In this document: piece by piece, positions 38,726 through 47,136 of the stretch
Position numbering within the stretch: position 1 is the stretch's first letter
Layout of the letters: every line of letters starts with the position of its first letter
Assembly: GCA_041395905.1 (NCBI GenBank)
Contig: JAWKZP010000003.1
Coordinates: 62,001 to 126,000 of the forward strand
DNA: 64,000 nt
Source of the DNA: UBA7803 sp041395905
GTDB lineage: Bacteria > Pseudomonadota > Gammaproteobacteria > Pseudomonadales > Azotimanducaceae
Direction of reading: 5' to 3'
Notes under the pieces: generated by a model
Database searches by the model: none
What the model was told of the DNA's origin: nothing
Seen by the model: only the letters and a program-made list of their open reading frames with translations
Position numbers and translations under genes: made by a program

Positions 38726-39814
38726 ATGAGCGCCGTACGGCGGTTTACCTACCAGGGCCTGTTTGCCATGAAGCGCGGCGCGCTGCGTGACCCCACGTTC
38801 GCCTACGAGACCTGGGGACGGCTCAACGCCGCGGCGGACAACGCCATTCTGATCTTCACGGGCCTGTCGCCCTCCGCCCACGTTGCCTCCTCGGCGGAGG
38901 ACTCCAGCAGCGGCTGGTGGGAGGACATGGTCGGTCCCGACAAACCCATCGATACCAACCGCTATCTGGTGGTCTGCGTGAACTCGCTGGGCAGCTGTTT
39001 CGGCAGCACCGGCCCGGCTTCCGTCGATCCGGAGACCGGCACGCACTACCGGTTGCGCTTTCCTGTGCTGCACGTCGAGGATATCGCCGCGGGCGGTGTC
39101 GCCGTGCTCGACCATCTCGGCATCGCGCGCGCACACAGCGTGCTCGGCGCGTCCATGGGCGGCATGACGGCGCTTGCATTCGCGATGCTGTTTCCGCAGC
39201 GTCTGCGATCGCTGGTGACCATCTCGTCCGCGGCCCGCAGCCTGCCCTTCTCCATCGCCATCCGTTCGCTGCAGCGCGAGATCATCCGCAAGGACCCGGC
39301 CTGGCAGAAAGGCAACTATGACCTGACCAACGGACCGGCCATCGGTATGCGCCTGGCCCGCAAGCTGGGCATGATCACCTACCGTTCGGCCGACGAGTGG
39401 ACGGAGCGTTTCGGACGCGAACGGGTCATGGACCGTGCCGCCGAGGATCCTCCGTTCAGCATGGATTTCGAGGTGGAGTCTTACCTCGAGGCCCACGCCG
39501 CCAAGTTTGTCGGCAGCTTCGATGCCAACTGTTACCTCTATCTTTCCCGGGCCATGGACCTGTTCGACGCGGCAGACCATGGGGGCAGCCTGGAGCGGGG
39601 ACTATCGCGCGTGCAGGCAGAGCGGGTGATGGTCATCGGCGTGGAAACGGACTTTCTGTTTCCCGTGGAGCAGCAGGAGGAGCTCGCGCTGGGCCTGAAG
39701 CGTCACGTGCGCGACGTCACCTTCCACCGGCTCGCCTCGATTCAGGGGCACGATTCGTTTCTGGTGGACATGGACCGGTTCCGGCCCGTGATCGCTCAGT
39801 TCTTCGACGCCTGA
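38726..39814 (+). CDS. metX: MetX-family O-acyltransferase (probably serine/homoserine O-succinyl- or acetyltransferase)
   Basis: 362 residues, alpha/beta-hydrolase fold. The nucleophile elbow is GASMGGMTALAFAM, with Asp and His of the triad in GVETDFLFP and QGHDSFLVD. It begins the sulfur-amino-acid route by acylating homoserine or serine. The stretch LGSCFGSTGPASVDPETG and GLSPSAHVASS resemble the Xanthomonas-type serine O-succinyltransferase more than classical MetX (LGGCYGSTGP), so substrate and acyl donor are uncertain. It overlaps the end of the convergent DsbA-like gene by 19 bases. Confidence 0.85.
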   Translation: MSAVRRFTYQGLFAMKRGALRDPTFAYETWGRLNAAADNAILIFTGLSPSAHVASSAEDSSSGWWEDMVGPDKPIDTNRYLVVCVNSLGSCFGSTGPASVDPETGTHYRLRFPVLHVEDIAAGGVAVLDHLGIARAHSVLGASMGGMTALAFAMLFPQRLRSLVTISSAARSLPFSIAIRSLQREIIRKDPAWQKGNYDLTNGPAIGMRLARKLGMITYRSADEWTERFGRERVMDRAAEDPPFSMDFEVESYLEAHAAKFVGSFDANCYLYLSRAMDLFDAADHGGSLERGLSRVQAERVMVIGVETDFLFPVEQQEELALGLKRHVRDVTFHRLASIQGHDSFLVDMDRFRPVIAQFFDA

Positions 39815-40410
39815 CGTTCGCGCACCAGCGCGACCAGCATGTCCGCATCCAGGTAGCCACCGGCCAGCAGGGAGCGCTCGCCCGAAACCTCCACCAGCAC
39901 GCTCGGCAAGGCGCTGGTGCCGTACACTCGCGCGCTGTCGAACTCCGCCTGCAGCTTGGCCAGCAAGTCGGCATCGCTCACCGCGCGCCGTACGTGCCCT
40001 GCAGCGACCTCGAACTCCGTCGCCGTGCGGCAGAGCACTTCGAGGTCGTTGACATTGCAACCCTCCTGAAAGAACAGCTGCTGCAGCCGGTGCAGGTAGC
40101 CGAACGGGGGCCGGCCCAGCGCCTGGCGGACGGCGAGCACGGCCAGGCACGGCAAGGTGCTGTTGTAGACGATGCCGTCAGGCACCCGGAACCCGAACCG
40201 GGCGCCGGTGGTCGCGTGCACCTCACGCCAGATGTGCAGCAGGAGCCTGCGGCCGTAGTCGCCCACGGGCTGGGTGGCATGGGTGTTCACACCTCCCAGC
40301 AGCAGATCGAACGCCACCTCGCCGCGCAGCCGGCTCGCCGCCTCCTCCACCGCCTCTGACATGCCCCAGCACCAGGAACACAGGGGATCAGTGACCACCA
40401 GCACGCGCAT
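39796..40410 (-). CDS. DsbA-family thioredoxin-fold protein
   Basis: 204 residues. The N-terminal MRVLVVTDPLCSWCWGMSEA holds a CSWC redox pair, followed by a helical insert and the cis-proline region GTSALPSVLVEV. No signal peptide, which fits the cytoplasmic FrnE-like branch of the family rather than periplasmic DsbA. Its start overlaps the stop of the selD fusion by one base (TGATG), so the two are coupled; a role in handling selenium or thiols is only suggested by that. Confidence 0.82.
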   Translation of the reverse strand: MRVLVVTDPLCSWCWGMSEAVEEAASRLRGEVAFDLLLGGVNTHATQPVGDYGRRLLLHIWREVHATTGARFGFRVPDGIVYNSTLPCLAVLAVRQALGRPPFGYLHRLQQLFFQEGCNVNDLEVLCRTATEFEVAAGHVRRAVSDADLLAKLQAEFDSARVYGTSALPSVLVEVSGERSLLAGGYLDADMLVALVRERQASKN

Positions 40411-42626
40411 CAGACTGCCACGCTCGACAGCGGGGCGTCAGCGGCGCCGGCGGCAGCCGGCACCACATCGACCACCGTGCCGATCACGGCCGCATCGAAC
40501 CCGAGCGCCCTGAGCTCGGCTACGCAGGCGTCCGCCCGTGCCGCCGCAACGCCCGCCAGCAGCCCCCCGGAGGTCTGCGGGTCGGCCAGCAATCGCACCC
40601 GCGGATCTGCGGGCAGCACACCGTGCAGCTCGAAATCCTGCAGTGCCAGCTCGTTGTTGCTCTGCAGCGAGCTGGCGACGCCGGCTGCAAGCAGGCGTGC
40701 TGCACCCGGCAACGCCGGCACGGCGCCGGCGCGCAGCTGCGCCCTGACGCCACCGGCACGCAGCATCTCGGCAAGATGCCCGATCAGGCCGAATCCGGTG
40801 ACGTCCGTGAGCGCGTGCACATCGTGGTCACGGAAAACCGTCAGCGCGGGCGCGTTGGAGCGATCCATGCTTTCGAGCGCCGCGGCCAGCTCCGCCGCGC
40901 CCGCCAGCCCGCGCATGTGCGCAGCCAGAATCACACCGGTGCCGACGGGCTTGTTGAGCACCAGCGCATCGCCCGCGCGCAGGCCGGCTTTGCCGAGCGC
41001 CGGTCCATCGAGTGCGCCGGTAATGGTGAGCCCCAACGACAGCTCCGCGCCCTCCGCCGAGTGACCGCCAACCCGGGGTACGCCCTGGGCGTTGAGCACG
41101 TCCACGGCGCCGCGCAGCAGCGCGTAGAGTTCATCCTCCATCATCGACTCGGCCATCAGCGGTACGGTTGCCAGCGCCAGCGCCGCGGTGCCATGTCCGC
41201 CCATGGCGATGACGTCATTGAGGCTGTGATGGGCGGTGATCCGGCCGAACAGATAGGGGTCGTCGACCAGGCTGCGGAAGCCATCGACGGTGAGCAGCAG
41301 CGCGCCGCCCGCAACCTGAACCACCGCGGCATCGTCGCCGATGCCCACGCTCACGTTGGGGTAGCGTTGCTGCGGCAGGCGCGCCAGCACGCGGCGCAGC
41401 GGATCCGCACCCAGCTTGGCGCCGCAGCCACCGCAGCGCATCGTCTCCGGCGCTTCGGCACGCAGCGCCGCCGGCAGATCGAACTCGGCCCGGGCCATCT
41501 CGGGCAGATCCTGGAAGCGCGCCATGAAGCGGCGGTCGATGCGATCCTTCCAGCGCCACACCCAGGCGCCCTGAGCCACCAGGGGACCACGCGATGCCAC
41601 GGCGCGGCCGTCGGCCATGCCGATGAGGCTCAGGAAACGGCGTTGCGCGCGGAACGGCCGCAGTGGTCGCTGCGCCACCGCGCGGCGCAGGTTCTCGCCC
41701 AGCACCGGCCCCTCGCGCACGGCGTAGACACCCGCCTTGGGCCGGGGCTGATGCACCAGCGCCGCAACGTCTCCGGCCGCGAACACACAGGGATGAGAGG
41801 TGGAGCGCAGGTATCGATCCACGGCGACGAAACCGCCGGGGTCCGTGGCCAGACCCGACGCCGCGATCCACGGCGGCGCCGTGACGCCGGTTACCCAGAA
41901 CAGATGGGTCGCCGACACGCTGCGACCGTCGCTGGACCTGAGCAGCCTGCGCGCAGGACGCTCGCCCTGGCCGCTGTCGCAATCGACGGCGTCCACACGA
42001 AACTGCATCACCAGCTCGACCCCGCTGACCTGGAGCGCGCGCCGCAGCCGCGACACGACACCGCCAGGGTGTCCGGGCAGCAGGGAGTCGCTCACGAGCA
42101 CGACGCCGACGTCCGCAGGCAACGCGCGACGCATGGCCAGAGCCAGCTCCACCCCGCCCGCGCCGCCACCCACCAGCGCCACGCGCTCGCCGCTGCGTAC
42201 CGATGCGCGCAACGCATCCCAGCGCGGCAGAAAACGGCCGATGGGCTTTACCGGCGTGCCGACCCCGGGCAGCTCTGCCGGCACCGCCCCGGTGTTGATG
42301 GAAAGCAGATCGAATCGAACCGGCGGGTGTTGGCCGAGTAGCACCTGGCGTCCCTCGAGATCGAGCCCGGTTGCCTCGGCGGCGAGCAGCCGGGCGCCGG
42401 CAAAGCGCGCCAGGCGTGCAAGATCGATGTGAATCTGCGCGCGGTCGTAGAGCCCGGCCACGTGGCCCGGCAGCATTCCGGAGTATGGCGTCTCGACTTC
42501 CCGGCAGATCAGTGTGAGGCGCACGCCGGTCAGCGGGCGCATGCCGGCGGACTTCAGAACCTGCACATGACTGTGCCCGCCACCGAGGAGCACCAGATCC
42601 CGCAACCGTGGCGCGTGCTGCTGCAT
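40410..42626 (-). CDS. selD: Pyridine nucleotide-disulfide oxidoreductase - SelD fusion (selenide, water dikinase)
   Basis: 738 residues. Residues 8-375 are an NDH-2-like FAD/NAD(P) oxidoreductase (LVLLGGGHSHVQVLK, VALVGGGAGGVELALAM, VFAAGDVAAL). Residues 395-735 are SelD, which makes selenophosphate from selenide and ATP: CGGCGAKLG supplies Cys401 and Lys404, equivalent to the catalytic Cys and Lys of E. coli, and VGIGDDAAVV, LLTVDGFRSLVDDPYLFGRI and DVTGFGLIGHL follow. The fusion is a known architecture; the first domain may deliver reduced selenium. It supplies selenophosphate to SelA, encoded 15 kb away. Confidence 0.95.
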   Translation of the reverse strand: MQQHAPRLRDLVLLGGGHSHVQVLKSAGMRPLTGVRLTLICREVETPYSGMLPGHVAGLYDRAQIHIDLARLARFAGARLLAAEATGLDLEGRQVLLGQHPPVRFDLLSINTGAVPAELPGVGTPVKPIGRFLPRWDALRASVRSGERVALVGGGAGGVELALAMRRALPADVGVVLVSDSLLPGHPGGVVSRLRRALQVSGVELVMQFRVDAVDCDSGQGERPARRLLRSSDGRSVSATHLFWVTGVTAPPWIAASGLATDPGGFVAVDRYLRSTSHPCVFAAGDVAALVHQPRPKAGVYAVREGPVLGENLRRAVAQRPLRPFRAQRRFLSLIGMADGRAVASRGPLVAQGAWVWRWKDRIDRRFMARFQDLPEMARAEFDLPAALRAEAPETMRCGGCGAKLGADPLRRVLARLPQQRYPNVSVGIGDDAAVVQVAGGALLLTVDGFRSLVDDPYLFGRITAHHSLNDVIAMGGHGTAALALATVPLMAESMMEDELYALLRGAVDVLNAQGVPRVGGHSAEGAELSLGLTITGALDGPALGKAGLRAGDALVLNKPVGTGVILAAHMRGLAGAAELAAALESMDRSNAPALTVFRDHDVHALTDVTGFGLIGHLAEMLRAGGVRAQLRAGAVPALPGAARLLAAGVASSLQSNNELALQDFELHGVLPADPRVRLLADPQTSGGLLAGVAAARADACVAELRALGFDAAVIGTVVDVVPAAAGAADAPLSSVAV

Positions 42627-42650
42627 GTGCTGCGCTTTAGTGCTCCGGCT

Positions 42651-42959
42651 TCAGTCGTCGATATCCAGATCCAGGTAGTCCAGATCGTGGCTCATCCGTT
42701 TGGCTTCGAGGCGTTCCTCTATGGCGCGCCGGATTGCCAGGGCGCGAGCATTCTGATCACGGTTGTTCAGGGCCTCGTCCGCCGCTCTCAGATCCTCGTC
42801 GATCTCGTCGAAATCGCTCTCCTCATCGGCGATCGCGGCGCCGAAGCCGGCTTCCTCCGACTCTTCTTCCGTGTCGCTCTCGGCTGCGGCTTCCGTGCCT
42901 TCATCGGCCTCGTCTTCCGCGCCGATGTCGTCGATGTCGTCTTCGTCGAGCCCGCTCAT
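42651..42959 (-). CDS. Small acidic protein of unknown function
   Basis: 102 residues from ATG 42957-42959, which has an AGGG ribosome site; an upstream extension of 24 codons is basic and unlikely. About two thirds is Asp/Glu-rich and probably disordered; the C-terminal 40 residues (ALNNRDQNARALAIRRAIEE, then RLEAKRMSHDLDYLDLDIDD) look helical and are the likely conserved part. It sits 24 bases upstream of the selD fusion on the same strand. I do not recognise a function. Confidence 0.65.
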   Translation of the reverse strand: MSGLDEDDIDDIGAEDEADEGTEAAAESDTEEESEEAGFGAAIADEESDFDEIDEDLRAADEALNNRDQNARALAIRRAIEERLEAKRMSHDLDYLDLDIDD

Positions 42960-43085
42960 AGCGCCCTGCCCGGTCTCCGATGTGCGTTGCAGATACCGGC
43001 GCTTTTTAGGCGGGCGCGTGCGGGGTGTCAAGGCGTTTAGCGCAACGCCTCGGTGCGATGTGACGGAGGAGCTTCCCGGACCAGC

Positions 43086-43172
43086 TCAGTCGAGCAGCGG
43101 CAGCAACAGATAGCCGACGAAGGCCAGCAATGCCAGGAAGCTCAGGGGATCTGCAATGCCGATGCGTTTCAT
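43086..43172 (-). CDS. Possible 28-residue membrane peptide
   Basis: A short frame reads MKRIGIADPLSFLALLAFVG then YLLLPLLD and stops. It has a positive start and one hydrophobic segment of about 18 residues, like many small inner-membrane proteins. No convincing ribosome site is visible. It lies between the acidic-protein gene and yeiH with more than 100 bases on either side that hold nothing else. Confidence 0.35.
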   Translation of the reverse strand: MKRIGIADPLSFLALLAFVGYLLLPLLD

Positions 43173-43277
43173 GCGCTGCAGCCTATGCGCAAGCGCCGCA
43201 CCAGGAAAGAACCAATTGTTTCTATCAATATAACGCGCGCCCGTGCACGCCGCTCGCGGCAGCGTGCGGGGGCGCCG

Positions 43278-44300
43278 CTACACCAGCCAGAGAATCACCG
43301 CCAGAGTCGACGGTGCCACCAGCAGCCACAGCAGCAACGCCTGCCATAGCACCCGCCCACGAATGCGGCGCACGGTAGCGCGGCTGATCTCGGTGCCGAT
43401 GAAGAACAGCGCGAGCACCAGCAGCGCCTTGCTGAGCGTTCCGGCACTGCCGGTGACGAGTTCAGGAATGGGCAGGAACGACGCCGCCACCACCGCCAGG
43501 AGGAACATGAGGATGAAGCCGGGCACGCGCAGTCGCGCCACGCCCGCACCCGCATCCGTGCGGACCGAATGTTCATAGAGGCTTGCGGCGAACACGAGCG
43601 GTATGAGCCACAGCGTCCGGCCCAGCTTGATGGTGGTCGCGACCTTTGCGGCTTCGTCCCCGTAGATCGCCGCCGTGGCCACGACAGAACTCGTGTCGTG
43701 AATGGCGAGCGCGGACCACAACCCGAACTGCAGCTGCGACATGTCCAGCTGATGACCGATGAACGGGAACAGAAACAGCGCCACCGCATTCATCAGAAAC
43801 ACGATGGCCAGCGCGACCCCGGTCTGATGCGGCGCGGCATTCACAATGCCGCTCAGCGTGGCAATCGTGGTGCCGCCGCAGATGGCGGTGCCGGAGGACA
43901 TCAGTTTGCTCGAGGCTCCCTCAACCCGGAACAACCAGCCGAGCAGCAGTCCCAGCGTCAGGGTCGCAACCACGTAGATCGCCACGCCGCCCGTGTAGGC
44001 CGCCGAGAGTCCCCACACCGTCTTCAGATCCAGGCGCAGCCCGAGCAGCACGATCGCCGTCTGCAGGCAGTATTTGCCGGCCCTGCTCGCGAAGCTGAGC
44101 GGCGTGCGGTTGAGGATCAGCGCGATGGCGCTTCCCACCAGCAGCGCCACGGCGGGATTGCCCTGCCAGACGAGCACGGGGACGGCGATCGCACAGAGCC
44201 CCCAGCCGAGCGCCCGGCCCGATTCCGTGCCTGCCCGCGCCGCGGCCGCCTCGTCCTCAACGATCTGAGTCAACGGCGCTGCCGCCTGCGGCGGGCGCAT
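43278..44300 (-). CDS. YeiH/UPF0324-family putative sulfate or sulfite exporter
   Basis: About 340 residues with some ten membrane helices. Family stretches include LLVGSAIALILNR, GKYCLQTAIVLLGLRLDLK, SSGTAICGGTTIATLSGIV and the IHDTSSVVATAAIYGDEAA loop. Members of this family are annotated as sulfate exporters by association with sulfur genes. It overlaps the end of the DUF442 gene, so it belongs to the sulfide-oxidation operon: persulfide to sulfite, then export. Start taken as ATG 44298-44300; an ATG eight codons upstream (44324) is also possible. Confidence 0.85.
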   Translation of the reverse strand: MRPPQAAAPLTQIVEDEAAAARAGTESGRALGWGLCAIAVPVLVWQGNPAVALLVGSAIALILNRTPLSFASRAGKYCLQTAIVLLGLRLDLKTVWGLSAAYTGGVAIYVVATLTLGLLLGWLFRVEGASSKLMSSGTAICGGTTIATLSGIVNAAPHQTGVALAIVFLMNAVALFLFPFIGHQLDMSQLQFGLWSALAIHDTSSVVATAAIYGDEAAKVATTIKLGRTLWLIPLVFAASLYEHSVRTDAGAGVARLRVPGFILMFLLAVVAASFLPIPELVTGSAGTLSKALLVLALFFIGTEISRATVRRIRGRVLWQALLLWLLVAPSTLAVILWLV

Positions 44301-44814
44301 GCTCGGCGGCCTGGGCCTCCGCATAACTGCGCACCGCGTTCAACGGCCCTTCCTTGTCGACGATCGCGGAGACGTCCTGCAGCACCTCGTCGAGGGGCAT
44401 TCCGGCATGCAGCTGCACGGCACTCCACAACATGCCCGCACGGTTGCCGGACGCGCAGTGCAGGATCACGTCGCGACCGGCGTTGGCGGCCAGCAGGCCC
44501 GCCAGCTCGTCCACCTGCGCGGGATCGATGCTCGCGCCCGCCACCGGCAGGTTGCGATACGCCAGCCCCAGGCGGGCGGCCGCCTCGGCCTCCGCATCGG
44601 TGCCCTCGGCGGGGGTGCGCAGATCGATGATGAGCGTGCGCTCGGCATCGAGAGTCGCGAGCGCCTCTGGATCGAGCTTGCCAGCCAGCGTCACGCCGCC
44701 CGGAACCTGGAGCTGGTACTGCGACAACGCTATGGGGTCGGCTCCGCCCGCGGACGCAGGCAGGCTGAGCAAGGTCCACAGCAGCGCGAGCGCAAAGAAG
44801 CGCAGCGTACTCAT
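44257..44814 (-). CDS. DUF442 / rhodanese-like sulfurtransferase, exported
   Basis: 185 residues. MSTLRFFALALLWTLLSLPA with cleavage near ASA is a Sec signal peptide, so it acts in the periplasm. The catalytic loop ILHCASGNRAGMLW has a cysteine and an arginine four residues apart, as in rhodaneses and the N-terminal domain of Blh-type proteins. IDLRTPAEGTDAEAEAAA is also typical of DUF442. The ATG (44812-44814) overlaps the preceding stop as ATGA. In many bacteria this domain is fused to the metallo-beta-lactamase domain encoded just upstream here. Confidence 0.85.
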   Translation of the reverse strand: MSTLRFFALALLWTLLSLPASAGGADPIALSQYQLQVPGGVTLAGKLDPEALATLDAERTLIIDLRTPAEGTDAEAEAAARLGLAYRNLPVAGASIDPAQVDELAGLLAANAGRDVILHCASGNRAGMLWSAVQLHAGMPLDEVLQDVSAIVDKEGPLNAVRSYAEAQAAEHAPAAGGSAVDSDR

Positions 44815-45665
44815 GCTGCCTGCCCCGCCAGGGCCAGCAGATGCGACTCCAGCCGCCACCCCGGCAGCACGCCGCCCGTCATGTTGGCGCGTACCGCGGG
44901 CACCATGAGTCTCGGCGCAGTCAGGGTCTTGTCGCGGTCGGCTCGCAGGCGCACGAACGCTGCCTCGTCGACGTTCCGGTTCACGTGCATGTTGTGCTCC
45001 TTCTGCTCCGCCACGGTGGTGGCATAGCGGTAGTCACGCCCACCGGGCGCGTAGTCATGACACATCAGCAGGCGCGTGTCGTCCGGCAGGCTGAAGATCC
45101 GCTGTATCGATTCGTAGAGCACCCGGGCATCGCCGCCCGGGAAATCGCACCTCGCGGTGCCGTAGTCAGGCATGAACAGCGTGTCGCCAACAAACGCGAA
45201 CTGATCGAACACGTAAGTCACGCATGCGGGCGTATGTCCCGGGGTGGCCATGACCCGGCCGCAGCTGTGGCCTAGACAGATACGCTCACCGTCCGTAAAC
45301 AGGCGGTCGAACTGACGGCCGTCGGTGTCCATGGCGACACCGAAGGCCCTGGCGAAGTGTGCCTGCACCCGAACGACGTCGGCACCGATGCCGACCTGCG
45401 CACAGATGAACTGCTGCTTCAGGTAGCGTGCCGCCGTGAGGTGATCGGCGTGGACATGGGTCTCGAGGATCCATTCCACCAGGTAGCCGTTGGCGTTGAC
45501 GAACTCGATGATGCGATCGGCCGAACGGGTGGATACAACGCCCGTGTCGAGGTCGTAGTCCAGCACCGGGTCAATCACCGCGCAGGTTGCGCTGCCCGGA
45601 TTCGCCAGCACGTAGCTGTACGAGCACGTCGCCGGATCAAAGAACGGATGCAGCACGAGATTCAT
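44811..45665 (-). CDS. MBL-fold persulfide dioxygenase-like / Blh-type protein
   Basis: 284 residues, cytoplasmic. Metallo-beta-lactamase fold with the metal motif ETHVHADHL, a later GHTPACVTYVF histidine and FVGDTLFMPDYG. PGGRDYRYATTVAEQKEHN near the C-terminus is specific to the ETHE1/Blh persulfide dioxygenase branch, which oxidises glutathione persulfide to sulfite. Start at ATG 45663-45665 behind an AGGGGG ribosome site; an upstream ATG adds 14 unconserved residues. First gene of the operon with DUF442 and YeiH; the 139-base gap before it should hold the promoter. Confidence 0.9.
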   Translation of the reverse strand: MNLVLHPFFDPATCSYSYVLANPGSATCAVIDPVLDYDLDTGVVSTRSADRIIEFVNANGYLVEWILETHVHADHLTAARYLKQQFICAQVGIGADVVRVQAHFARAFGVAMDTDGRQFDRLFTDGERICLGHSCGRVMATPGHTPACVTYVFDQFAFVGDTLFMPDYGTARCDFPGGDARVLYESIQRIFSLPDDTRLLMCHDYAPGGRDYRYATTVAEQKEHNMHVNRNVDEAAFVRLRADRDKTLTAPRLMVPAVRANMTGGVLPGWRLESHLLALAGQAA

Positions 45666-45804
45666 CTGGCCCCCTGCCCTGCTTGCACTGCCTTCACTGT
45701 ACGGCAAGGGCCGGGAAACCTGATCCCAAAGTGGCGGACCGAGGCACCGTCGGATGAAATACTATCCCACAAGGCGCGATGAAATTGGGACACAGCTACC
45801 GTCG

Positions 45805-47136
45805 TCAAGCGGCGCGCAGCGCATCGCCGACGATGTTGAACATTTCGGCGATGTCCGAGCGCTCCATGACGAAGGCCGGCCCGAACTGCACCGTGTCGCC
45901 GCCGTAGCGCACATACAGGCCCCGTTGCCAGCACCACATGGCGATCTCGTAGGGGCGCCTGGCGGGCTCGCCCGGATAGTGCGCCAGCGTCAGGGCACCG
46001 GCGAAGCCGAGGTTGCGCACGTCCGTGACGTGCGGGTGATTCGCCAGCGCATGCAGGCAGTCTTCGAAATAGCCTGCCTTATCGGCCACCTGCTGGTCGA
46101 GCTTCTCGTCCTCGAAGATCTTCAGCGCTGCAAGCCCGGCAGCGCAGGCCATGGGATGCCCTGAATAGGTGTACCCATGCGGGAATTCCACCATGTAATC
46201 CGGGCCGCCCTGGGCCATGAAGGTCTGGTAGATCTCTCCCGAAACCACCACGGCGCCCATGGGTATGACGCCGTTGGTGAGCTGTTTGGCGAAGTTGGCG
46301 ATGTCGGGCGTGACGCCGAAGTAGTCCGCTCCGGTGGGCGCGCCGCAGCGCCCGAAGCCGGTAATGACCTCATCGAAGATCAGCAGGATATCGTGCCGGT
46401 CGCAGATGGCCCGCAGACGCTGCAGATAACCCTTGGGCGGCGGTATCACGCCGGCGGACCCGGCGAACGGCTCCACGATCACGGCAGCAATGTTCGAGGC
46501 ATCGTGCAGCGCGACCAGCTCCTCCAGCTCATCGGCCAGCTCCGCGCCGTGCTCCGGCTGGCCGCGGCTGAACTGGTTCTCCGGCAGCAGCGTATGCGAC
46601 AGATGATCGACTTCGAGCGTGCTGCCGAACAGCTTGCGGTTCGGTCCGATGCCGCCAACGGAGATGCCGCCGAAGTTCACCCCGTGATAACCCTTCGCGC
46701 GACCGATCAGGCGTGTCTTTCCAGGCATGCCCTTCTGCCGCCAGTAAGCGCGCGCGATCTTGAGGGAGGTGTCTGCGGCTTCAGACCCGGAGTTGACGAA
46801 GAACACGTGGTCGAGGCCCTGCGGGGTGAGATCACGCACCCGGGTGGCCAGCTCGAAGGCCTTCGGATGGCCGAACTGGAATGCGGGCGCGTAGTCGAGC
46901 TCCGCCGCCTGCTCCGCGATGGCGCGGGCGATCTCGCTGCGGTTGTGCCCGGCGCCGCAGCACCACAGGCCGGAAAGGCCGTCGAGCACCCGGCGCCCGT
47001 CGGTGGTGATGAAGTGCACGCCTTCCGCCGCTCTGATGAGGCGCGGGTTGCTCTTGAACTCGCGGTTGCCGGTGAAAGGCATCCAGTACGCGTCGAGATC
47101 GATCGCCGGCGCCGTCGCGCCTTTGCCGGTGGTCAT
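45805..47136 (-). CDS. Omega-amino acid--pyruvate aminotransferase (class III)
   Basis: 443 residues. PLP enzyme of the beta-alanine/omega-amine:pyruvate transaminase group. Typical segments are LDAYWMPFTGNREFK, the PLP-phosphate loop NSGSEAADTSLKIARAYWR, GYHGVNFGGISVGGI, LIFDEVITGFGR with the PLP Asp, and FAKQLTNGVIPMGAVVVS with the catalytic lysine. It transfers amino groups from beta-alanine or other terminal amines to pyruvate. Its start overlaps the mauD stop as ATGA, so it is coupled to mauE-mauD. Confidence 0.93.
   Translation of the reverse strand: MTTGKGATAPAIDLDAYWMPFTGNREFKSNPRLIRAAEGVHFITTDGRRVLDGLSGLWCCGAGHNRSEIARAIAEQAAELDYAPAFQFGHPKAFELATRVRDLTPQGLDHVFFVNSGSEAADTSLKIARAYWRQKGMPGKTRLIGRAKGYHGVNFGGISVGGIGPNRKLFGSTLEVDHLSHTLLPENQFSRGQPEHGAELADELEELVALHDASNIAAVIVEPFAGSAGVIPPPKGYLQRLRAICDRHDILLIFDEVITGFGRCGAPTGADYFGVTPDIANFAKQLTNGVIPMGAVVVSGEIYQTFMAQGGPDYMVEFPHGYTYSGHPMACAAGLAALKIFEDEKLDQQVADKAGYFEDCLHALANHPHVTDVRNLGFAGALTLAHYPGEPARRPYEIAMWCWQRGLYVRYGGDTVQFGPAFVMERSDIAEMFNIVGDALRAA

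Noticed and set aside
24142..45665. A selenoprotein gene with in-frame TGA in this window
   Set aside because: The redox proteins near the sel genes keep cysteine at their active sites, and no conserved frame was seen to continue across a TGA.
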